From Algirhabdus cladophorae (lineage in GTDB: Bacteria > Pseudomonadota > Alphaproteobacteria > Rhodobacterales > Rhodobacteraceae): a stretch of DNA of 64,000 nt. How positions within the stretch are numbered: the stretch's first letter is position 1; every line of letters begins with the position of its first letter. The notes below the pieces were generated by a model. It searched no databases. It was not told where the DNA came from and saw nothing but the letters and a program-made list of their open reading frames with translations. The DNA is taken from positions 620,001 to 684,000 of the forward strand of contig NZ_CP173029.1 of the NCBI RefSeq assembly GCF_044772865.1, written 5' to 3'. The position numbers and the translations under genes were made by a program. Shown in pieces: positions 16,788-24,096 of the stretch.

Positions 16788-19061
16788 ATGTCTAAATTTT
16801 CCGTAGCTTTGATTTGTTTGGGTGTGATCGCTGGATCCACGGCCCATGCCGCAACTGGATGCGAGGGGCGCGGCCCTTTGACCATCGTGTCGGCCACGGA
16901 TGATGGAATGTATGAAGAAACCCACGGGCCAGAAAACACCATTGATGGCGATTTTGACCCGGACTCGCGCTGGTCCAACGAATCCGAAGGTGGGCCCAAG
17001 ACATTGCTGTTGGATCTGGGCGCAGAACAGACTGTGAAAGCCCTGCAGATCGCGTGGTACAAGGGCGATAGCCGCAAATCGACGTTTTCAATTGCGGCCT
17101 CCCCCAATGGAAAGTTCTACCAAACCATTGTGCAGCCACGGCAGTCTGAAGGCACCTCGCTTGAGTTTGAAACCTATGATTTTTCAAACAAAAAAGCCCA
17201 ATTCGTGCGGATCATCAGCGATGGCAATGAAAGCAACGATTGGAACAGCATTGTCGAAGTGGCCGCCCTTGGCTGTGGTGTGGCCGTTGAAAAACCTGCA
17301 GCCCCCATTCTGACGGAACGTCAGGGGCAAGGCATGTTCGGGCTGGATCCCAAGAAATCGCCGGGCGAGAACTTTGACCTTAGCGGTTGGTACGTCACGA
17401 CCCCTGCAGATGACAATGGCGACGGCAAATCCGACAGTGTTTATGAAAACGAACTGGCGGCGGGTTGGACCGATCCGCGGTACTTCTACACGGACCCCGC
17501 GACTGGTGGCATGGTATTTCGAGTGACGCCTGCAGGGGCAAAGACATCGAAAAACACCAGCTATACCCGGACCGAACTGCGCGGCATGTTGCGCCGTGGG
17601 GATTATACGATTCAAACCCGTGCTGATGGCGGCTATCCCAATAAAAACAACTGGGTCTTCTCATCTGCCCCTGCTGTGGCACAGGCCGAGGCGGGCGGTG
17701 TGAACGGCGTGCTCAAGGCGACATTATCGGTCAACCAAGTCACGCGGCAGGGGAAAAATTACCAAGTCGGGCGGGTTGTTATTGGCCAGATCCATGCCAA
17801 AAATGACGAACCAATCCGGTTGTATTATCGCAAGCTCCCGCACAACAAATTTGGCTCGATCTATTTTGCTCATGACCCAGAAGTGGGCAAGGAAACTTGG
17901 GTCGAGGTTATCGGAAGCCGCGCAAACAAAGCGAAAAACCCTGAGGATGGCATCGCCTTGGACGAGGTGTTTAGCTATGTGATCGAGGTGAAAGGCAAGC
18001 CTGAGGGCGATGCGATCATTCCGATGTTGCACCTTCAGATCATTCGCGACGATGGCAGTGTCGTCGAGGCCGAGCCCTTTGATATGCGTGACAGCGGTTT
18101 CAGTGTTGAAAACGAATTTATGTTCTTCAAAGCAGGGGCCTATACGGGCAATAATACCAGTCCACAGCCCGAAACCGACTTTGACAAAGTGATCTTTTAT
18201 GCGCTGGACCACAGCCATGATCCGGTCACAGATGAGATCCGCGAACAGGCCGCAAAAGAATTAGATGTGCCTGACGAGGTAACAGTACCCAACCCTGCTG
18301 TGGCGGGGGTACTGTTTGATGATAGTTTTGCCGACGGCGATCGCAGCGCTGGTGGTGATCCGATGGACGCCAATTGGTGGGCCACCACGACCAGCAGCGC
18401 GATTGAGATTGCACCGGGGGCTTTGGGTCTTGTGTCTGGCAGTTCCGGACGTGGTATTCGCACGACCTTTGCGCCACAGACCCTTTCGCAGGGGCAGAGC
18501 CTAAAGGCGCAGTTTACCTTTACCACACCTGAGACGCTGGGGCGGGATCGCGATTCTGCCTTTCGGATCGGTTTGCACGATAAATTGGATCGCGAGGGAC
18601 TTGAGGCTGATTTGGGGGCATCTTCGAAACAACCCAACAAGCTCTATAATAACTTGCCGGGCTATATGATTGATTTTGATGTCAATTTGGATGATCCCAG
18701 CCTTGCCAATATCGACATCCGGAAGCAAAAACCGGGCCGAATTGGCCGGCTGATGGGCACCACCAAAGCCTACAAACACCTTGCTGGGGGTGGCGAGCCC
18801 TATCAGTTCGCCGCAGGTGAGGTCTATACGGGTGAAGTGTCCGTGCAAAAGCAGGCGGAAGGGGTGAAAATCACCGGAACCCTCAGCCAAGACGGTGCAG
18901 TGCTGACCACGTTCACCCACATGGATCTGGACAGTCAGGTGAACAATTTTGGAATGCTATCGTTCCACGTCAACAGCGTGACCTTTGGCACATCCAATGA
19001 GATCAACAGCCCAGATAACGGCTTGGATTTTTCCAATGTCCGGGTCGAAATCCTGCCCTGA
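16788..19061 (+). CDS. secreted multidomain alginate lyase, polysaccharide lyase family 7
   Basis: The 757-residue protein starts with a signal peptide (SVALICLGVIAGSTAHAA, cleavage near 22). Next comes an F5/8-type C (discoidin-like) carbohydrate-binding domain at ~25-165. A PL7 catalytic domain follows at ~180-490, with all three hallmark motifs: SYTRTELRG (~263), GQIHAK (~336) and MFFKAGAYTGNN (~446, the YFKAGxY motif with Phe for Tyr at position 1). The last ~240 residues form another beta-rich domain (DDSFADGDRS to the end) that I do not recognise. It would cleave alginate from brown algae by beta-elimination outside the cell. Its 3' end overlaps the runaway tail of the opposite GGDEF-EAL frame. 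Confidence 0.88.
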   Translation: MSKFSVALICLGVIAGSTAHAATGCEGRGPLTIVSATDDGMYEETHGPENTIDGDFDPDSRWSNESEGGPKTLLLDLGAEQTVKALQIAWYKGDSRKSTFSIAASPNGKFYQTIVQPRQSEGTSLEFETYDFSNKKAQFVRIISDGNESNDWNSIVEVAALGCGVAVEKPAAPILTERQGQGMFGLDPKKSPGENFDLSGWYVTTPADDNGDGKSDSVYENELAAGWTDPRYFYTDPATGGMVFRVTPAGAKTSKNTSYTRTELRGMLRRGDYTIQTRADGGYPNKNNWVFSSAPAVAQAEAGGVNGVLKATLSVNQVTRQGKNYQVGRVVIGQIHAKNDEPIRLYYRKLPHNKFGSIYFAHDPEVGKETWVEVIGSRANKAKNPEDGIALDEVFSYVIEVKGKPEGDAIIPMLHLQIIRDDGSVVEAEPFDMRDSGFSVENEFMFFKAGAYTGNNTSPQPETDFDKVIFYALDHSHDPVTDEIREQAAKELDVPDEVTVPNPAVAGVLFDDSFADGDRSAGGDPMDANWWATTTSSAIEIAPGALGLVSGSSGRGIRTTFAPQTLSQGQSLKAQFTFTTPETLGRDRDSAFRIGLHDKLDREGLEADLGASSKQPNKLYNNLPGYMIDFDVNLDDPSLANIDIRKQKPGRIGRLMGTTKAYKHLAGGGEPYQFAAGEVYTGEVSVQKQAEGVKITGTLSQDGAVLTTFTHMDLDSQVNNFGMLSFHVNSVTFGTSNEINSPDNGLDFSNVRVEILP

Positions 19062-20960
19062 TGTGATAATCCGCGCTGGGAGACTATAGGCAGTCTGCCG
19101 CGTAAGATAGGGCGCACTTGTGGTCGCGGTGGCCCTATTGCGCTTGCAATGCATGAAGAACGAGTGAGACACGGGTTTCAATAAAACCGGCCTTTGGTCT
19201 GACTGGGTCGCAGTTTCTACGCCCTCCGCCACAACGTTCACCCCCAATCCTAAGGACATTTCTAGGATTGCGTCCAAAATGACTTCGCTTTTGCGGTCTT
19301 GGCCAATGCGAGAAACGAAGGCCCTATCGATCTTTATTTCATCGACTGGCATCTCTAGCAGGTTGCGAAGACAGCCGTAGCCAGTCCCGAAATCATCTAG
19401 GGATATCAACCCACCCCAGTCTTTCAAGCGCTGGATCGATTTGACGATAAAGTCAGAAGACCGCGCAATAAGCACGTCTTCGGTAATCTCAAAAACAACA
19501 TCACCGGGGCCAATGCCGTAGTCTTCCATCATCCCAATCAGTTCGATCGCACCGTCTTCAGACGCAAGATACACTTCGGATAAGTTGAGGGCGATTGGAA
19601 GGGTCGGCACACCAGTTGCCCGCCAATCCTGAATTTGCTGAAAGACATTCTGCAAGATCACGCGCGTGAAGAGATTGGAGAGCCCGCTGTTTTCAGTAGG
19701 CTTTAGGAAATCCCCTGGACGTAGAATGCCAGCCGTGGGGTGAATCCAGCGTGCAAGAGCTTCAAATCCAATAATCTCTTGAGTTCTGAGATCTATCTTG
19801 GGTTGATAGTGCGGCTCAAATTGCCCGTTTTCTAATGCGGCCCGCAGACTTTCTGAGCTGTAAGTCTCAGCATGTTTGTCGTCATCTGCTGCCTGATAAA
19901 TCGCATAGCCTGTTACGCGACGTGATTTCATAGAATACATCGCCCGATCTGCTGCCACCATGGCATCCTCTAGGCCAGCCGCACCTATGCCGAAGGGTGC
20001 CAAGCCAATGCTGGCGCCAACCCGAAATTCGTTTCCGGAATACGCGACCGGATCGTCGAAACAGCTGACGATATGGCGTCCAGCACTCACTAAATCGTCT
20101 CGAGTTTGTACATTTGTTAGCAGAATGCCAAACTCGTCACCGCCCAAGCGCGCGGCGACAAAATTATGCGCTTTCAAACCTTCCAAACGTTTGCCAATTG
20201 CAACCAATACTGCGTCTCCCGCATCATGGCCGAAGTTGTCGTTGATGGGCTTGAACGCGTTAAGATCGATCACTGCGGTCCACAGCTTGCTTGCACCGCC
20301 GGCAGCCGCAGACGCGTACTCTAGCGCCTGCTCTTCAAGGGCAAGGCGGTTCGCGAGCCCTGTCAAAAAGTCAGTTTTAGCGTAGCGTTCTGCAGATTGG
20401 CGCGCGGCTTCAACCTCTGCCATTTGTTCAGATTGACGCAGGCCTTGAATCGCTAAGGGCACAAAGAACTGAAGCCGTTGACCGTGCGCTTTCGAGAAAG
20501 CGCCTTTTTCAGGTTGTAAGCAAACCAAGACGGCCGCTCGATCAAGGGGTGCCATGGGATGAAGAAGGGCAGATCCGTAGTTGCCGAATACAGGGTCCAA
20601 GTCAGACCACCAAGCAGATATAACCGAATCTGAGAGAACGATAGAACGGCCAGAAAAAGCCCGTTTCAGCGCCTTTCCGGCATGACCAGAAACGGATAGC
20701 AATGTAGGGTTGGTTGAGGCCAAACACCGCACGGCACCGCCCTCATCCTGCGTCAGAACACAAAGTGTTGCATCATCAACTGAAGAACTGAGCACCTTGA
20801 GAACGACGGACAGAGCATCTGAGCCAGATTCAACATTCGACAGCAATTCTAAACCGCTCAAGAGCATCTCAGCGTTTGCACGCGATTTTTCCGCTACATC
20901 GTTAAGCTGTTCCAGCTCAACCAGTGCTGCGCGAAGTGCTTCTTGATCGTTAATCGTCAT
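18957..20960 (-). CDS. GGDEF-EAL c-di-GMP protein with truncated EAL domain
   Basis: This 667-codon frame holds a coiled N-terminal segment and GAF-like region (~1-170), a GGDEF domain with intact RLGGDEF (~270) and an EAL domain. The EAL domain carries FEALARW, ALNLSE, FEITED, SLDDFGTGYG and EIKIDRAFV. No RxxD inhibitory site precedes GGDEF. The EAL domain stops matching the family right after VVAEGVET (near base 19212). The closing QG-containing helix-strand with a catalytic-site Gln/Glu region is missing, and none of the three frames that follow restores it. The remaining residues are read antisense through the 3' end of the alginate lyase gene. The phosphodiesterase is therefore probably inactive, while diguanylate cyclase activity may survive. 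It lies 9 bp downstream of the FIST gene, forming a sensor-output pair. Confidence 0.8.
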   Translation of the reverse strand: MTINDQEALRAALVELEQLNDVAEKSRANAEMLLSGLELLSNVESGSDALSVVLKVLSSSVDDATLCVLTQDEGGAVRCLASTNPTLLSVSGHAGKALKRAFSGRSIVLSDSVISAWWSDLDPVFGNYGSALLHPMAPLDRAAVLVCLQPEKGAFSKAHGQRLQFFVPLAIQGLRQSEQMAEVEAARQSAERYAKTDFLTGLANRLALEEQALEYASAAAGGASKLWTAVIDLNAFKPINDNFGHDAGDAVLVAIGKRLEGLKAHNFVAARLGGDEFGILLTNVQTRDDLVSAGRHIVSCFDDPVAYSGNEFRVGASIGLAPFGIGAAGLEDAMVAADRAMYSMKSRRVTGYAIYQAADDDKHAETYSSESLRAALENGQFEPHYQPKIDLRTQEIIGFEALARWIHPTAGILRPGDFLKPTENSGLSNLFTRVILQNVFQQIQDWRATGVPTLPIALNLSEVYLASEDGAIELIGMMEDYGIGPGDVVFEITEDVLIARSSDFIVKSIQRLKDWGGLISLDDFGTGYGCLRNLLEMPVDEIKIDRAFVSRIGQDRKSEVILDAILEMSLGLGVNVVAEGVETATQSDQRPVLLKPVSHSFFMHCKRNRATATTSAPYLTRQTAYSLPARIITSGQDFDPDIGKIQAVIWAVDLIGCAKGHAVDVER

Positions 20961-20969
20961 GGTGTGCGA

Positions 20970-22181
20970 TTAGGCATTGAAGACGGTCGAGGAGACCATC
21001 CAATTCCCGTGAATGCACTTACCGTTCGTGTATGTGCCTTGCTCTCCATATCCCAATGTCCCCAACACTGGGACGCCGTCGAATGTCTTGATCAAAGACT
21101 CCATCGACTTTAGTGAATCGCGTTTCAGTGCCATCGTATATCCGGCACACATCACCATTATGCCGCCCGCTGGTGCACCCTTTTCCAACGATTTATCAAG
21201 GGTTTGCTGTGTCACCTTTCCAAGGCGATTGTGCATGCTGTCCTTCTCGCCTGTCATCATGTAAATTGTGTCCCCTTCAATTGGGTTCGCAACCATGGTC
21301 AGCGTTCCCGCATCGGCCATCACTGGTGCAACAAGATAGTAGTTTTCGATCACAGCACCGTTGGCCATGCGCGTTTCACCAACGCGATGGGCAAACGAAG
21401 CCAACCCCATCAGTTCGTAACTTACTTGTCCCGTTTCAATAATGGGGTCCCGACCAAGCCAATCTAAGAAAACGTCGCGGGCTGGTTTGTCATCGATTGT
21501 GATCAAGTTTCGGCCCTCGGCTTTTGTTACAACCCCAGATTCCCCTTGGGGCATAAAGCCAGATTGGATGTAGTGGGTCACGGCATCGGTCGCGTAAAAC
21601 AGTGCAATCCCAATGCCGTTTTTGGCTACGCCAGATCCGTCAAACATGGACCAATTGCCTGTGAATAATTTATCGGCCACGGTCATCCCGACGGCCCGAG
21701 CGCCCTCGCCAAAAACGTCAACAAGTGCTGCAATGCTGCTTTCCTCTAGGCCTGGGGTCATATAGGTCTAGATCAGGTCAGGAAGTTCCCCAAGTCGATC
21801 AGCCTGCATTTCTGCACGTTCTAGTGCAATAGAAAGAGCCGCAGTTATATCATCATTGCTGGCGTTTTCCGGTAGCGCTTCTACGGCGACACCGACATCG
21901 GTATCGTCGTCACAAATCGTCAAAGCGCCTATAGCTGGTTTCCCAAATCCGAAGGTCCGTTGTTCGGTGAACAGCCCTTCATGAGTAGAACCGCCAAGAA
22001 TTTGAGTGTCGGGAAAGGCCGCCTGCAACCCTGCTAAAATGATGTTTGGATCGTGATGTTCTGTGTAGCTTGCCTTCAGGATCACGGGTTTTTCCGTCAA
22101 GCGTAATTCCAGAGCGTGAACCATTGCTTCGATCGCCAACCTCGTGTCTGCGATTTCATTGGCAGCCGTCGTAATTTTCAT
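20970..22181 (-). pseudogene. FIST-domain signalling protein interrupted by an in-frame amber codon
   Basis: Two open frames, 22181-21768 (137 residues) and 21761-20970 (263 residues), lie in the same reading frame. They are separated only by TAG at 21770-21768 plus two sense codons. Together they would make a ~403-residue FIST_N plus FIST_C sensory protein, the normal family size. Family features include GGSTHEGLFTE in the N-terminal part, MTPGLEESSIAALVD just after the stop, and GTLGYGEQGTY near the end. FIST domains are thought to sense small ligands and sit beside GGDEF/EAL or chemotaxis proteins, as here. The second ATG lacks a ribosome-binding site. Nonsense mutation is most likely; a sequencing error is the alternative. 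Confidence 0.75.
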
Positions 22182-22189
22182 ATCACAAA

Positions 22190-22219
22190 CCTACATTTTC
22201 CCTCTCGAGGCAATGTAGG
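22190..22219. repeat. inverted repeat just upstream of the FIST gene
   Basis: CCTACATT and AATGTAGG form 8-bp arms separated by 14 bp, immediately upstream (9-38 bp) of the FIST start codon. It may be an operator or a leader hairpin covering the translation start region. Confidence 0.35.
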
Positions 22220-22251
22220 GTGACTACGGTTAAACTTTTGTTTCCCCGTTG

Positions 22252-22276
22252 GCTTAAAGTTCGGTCAACTTTAAGC
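22252..22276. repeat. perfect 10-bp inverted repeat between FAH gene and FIST gene
   Basis: GCTTAAAGTT, a 5-base loop CGGTC, and AACTTTAAGC form a perfect hairpin. It is downstream of the FAH stop (22380) and upstream of FIST (22181), both on the minus strand. There is no following T-run on the minus strand, so an operator or processing hairpin is as likely as a terminator. Confidence 0.45.
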
Positions 22277-22379
22277 GAACTTTCACGGACAACAGTAGTC
22301 GCCCAGGCGTCCTTAGGAAGCCCTTTGATCAAATCCGATAGAAGGTGGCGTATGATTTTCGTCGCCCTGTTCGATCTTG

Positions 22380-23066
22380 TTAAATAACTTTGACTGTCAG
22401 TTCACCTAGACCTTCAACGCGCATCACCATGACGTCACCGCGTTCCACCGGGCCAACGCCAGAGGGTGTCCCGGATTGGATGACATCACCCGCGGCAAGT
22501 TCGAAGTATTCGCTGAGGTATGCGATCATTTCGGGAACCTTCCATATCATTTGGTTCAGATCCCCTTCCTGACGCATCTGGCCATTCACTGTGAGGGTCA
22601 AGTGACCATCACTTGGATGTCCGATAGCTGACGCTGGATGGATCGGGCCACATGGGGCCGACCGTTCGAACGCTTTGCCGATTTCCCACGGACGCCCCAT
22701 TTTTTTCATCTCGCCCTGCAAATCGCGACGGGTCATGTCAAGTGACAGCCCGTAGCCATAGACATGGTTTAATGCGTCTTCTACGGCGATGTTCGTGCCG
22801 CCTGACTTCAAAGCGACGTACATTTCCGCCTCATGATGCACGTCAGAACTGTGGGGAGGGTAGGGGAAATCGCCCGACGGATCCAAGTTATTGGCATTTT
22901 TTTGAAAGAAAAACGGAGGCTCGCGGTCAGGGTCATGACCCATTTCAATCGCATGGGCTGCATAATTACGTCCGATGCAATAGATCCGTCTGACCGGAAA
23001 CGCATCGTCGGTCTCGACAATTGGAAGCTCTACAATCTGGGGTGCGTCGATTACGTAATCTGTCAT
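22380..23066 (-). CDS. fumarylacetoacetate hydrolase family protein
   Basis: The 228-residue protein has the FAH-fold catalytic core. IYCIGRNYAAHAIEMG (~28-43) is followed by FFFQKNANNL, then the metal-binding VHHEAEMYVAL (~75-85, Glu ligands), LSLDMTRRDLQ (Asp ligand, ~107) and the C-terminal IQSGTPSGVGPVERGD. Such enzymes cleave C-C bonds in acylpyruvates or decarboxylate/hydrate oxo-diacids in aromatic catabolism; the substrate is not determinable. It appears intact. The DNA on its upstream side holds only decayed fragments of a GntR regulator and a substrate-binding protein, which may once have formed one catabolic locus with it. Confidence 0.87.
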   Translation of the reverse strand: MTDYVIDAPQIVELPIVETDDAFPVRRIYCIGRNYAAHAIEMGHDPDREPPFFFQKNANNLDPSGDFPYPPHSSDVHHEAEMYVALKSGGTNIAVEDALNHVYGYGLSLDMTRRDLQGEMKKMGRPWEIGKAFERSAPCGPIHPASAIGHPSDGHLTLTVNGQMRQEGDLNQMIWKVPEMIAYLSEYFELAAGDVIQSGTPSGVGPVERGDVMVMRVEGLGELTVKVI

Positions 23067-23259
23067 TTTTCTGTCTGGGATTTGGCTGGCGTTACCCTTG
23101 AATAGCTGAGACCAATTTTGAAATCAATCAGGGTCAAACGGCCCAAAATCCGCAAATATTTTGTGATTTCAAGCAATTGGTGGCGCAACGTGGAAGCAAT
23201 ATCCCTAAATTGGTCTGCGGTTTGATGACTGCTGCTGCCCTTCTTCCACAAAAAACTGT

Positions 23260-23450
23260 TGATGCCCAAGATACAGTTATCGCGTTGCGGACGTCCCTTA
23301 AGACGGGGAATTATCGGCCTGCGGACAGGCTGCCGTGTGAACGTGATTTGATCGGTCGGTTGGGGATCTGCAGGTCCACTTTGCGCAAAGCTTTTGACCC
23401 TCATGCGCGCGCGATCCGTCTTCAGCGCAGGCTGCAATGCGAACCCATTT
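23260..23450 (+). pseudogene. GntR-family regulator fragment (decayed)
   Basis: A plus-strand frame from 23177 to 23542 contains a recognisable winged-HTH core of the GntR family around codons 32-75. It reads ALRTSLKTGNYRPADRLPCE, then RDLIGRLGICRSTLRKAF, matching the pattern of G-x-Y/P-G-DRLPsERdLA with a following recognition helix. The wing and effector-binding domain are missing: downstream codons are arginine-rich out-of-frame sequence. There is no plausible start codon context. I read it as a remnant of a regulator divergent from the FAH gene; exact borders are not definable. Confidence 0.5.
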
Positions 23451-23589
23451 GGGGTCGCTCGCCAACAGACGATTGGGGAGGCTCGAGCAGACAAAAGGTA
23501 CCGTTGGAAAAGAGCATGAAGCCGACCCCAACACGTATCTGAAAATTTACAGAAAACTGGGCGGAGAAATACCAAACAGTTCCTGAAAA

Positions 23590-24010
23590 AGGTCCCTTTG
23601 GGTGCAGCCGCACTTCCACTCGCCATTGGCTTTGGTGCCGGATCCACAAGTACCGAGAAAATTCGCTTCGCTTTGGCGGAAATCCCGGCTGACGAGCTGG
23701 CAGGAGTCTTTGCGGCACTGGATCGTGGGAAAACGGGCTTGATGACGAATGGACCGCTTTTTCGGACGAAGAGGTGGCTATTGAGGCAGCGTTGAGCGGT
23801 CAGATGGATATTGGGTTGGGCACGCCATACTCGGCCATGTCGCGGTCCCGTGCGCGTATTCGGATCATTTCCAAGTGTCAAAGTTGAAATTTTTCCCGTG
23901 ACAACAACTGCATCCGCTTCCCTCAAAGAAATGGTAGGTGGGCCTGTCTGGAGCGGTGCGACGCAGATTATGTGGCGAAACCTTGAAAAATTTGCTGATT
24001 TTCTGAGTTT
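23590..24010 (+). pseudogene. ABC substrate-binding protein fragment with frameshifts
   Basis: Three overlapping plus-strand frames give one continuous protein-like sequence. The first (23590 to ~23739) reads a signal-peptide-like LGAAALPLAIGFGAGS, then EKIRFALAEIPADELAGVFA. The second (~23737-23886) reads EWTAFSDEEVAIEAALSGQ, then MDIGLGTPYSAM. The third (~23879-24009) reads VKVEIFPVTTTASASLKEMV. This resembles the N-terminal third of an NMT1/TauA-like periplasmic binding protein. At least two frameshifts and loss of the C-terminal two thirds make it a pseudogene. The substrate is unknown. The icd gene begins 86 bp further on. Confidence 0.5.
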
Positions 24011-24096
24011 TTGTACAGTGTATGCAGCGGTATGCAGTCGACGGCGGTCAATTCATTGGGTATTGAGACGGCAACTTTAGCCGTAAGGATTCCCCC

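Noticed and set aside
24017..24037. Tandem GTATGCAG pair upstream of icd considered as operator
   Set aside because: Only two copies 10 bp apart without symmetry. It lies at the end of the decayed binding-protein fragment, so evidence is too thin to call a site.
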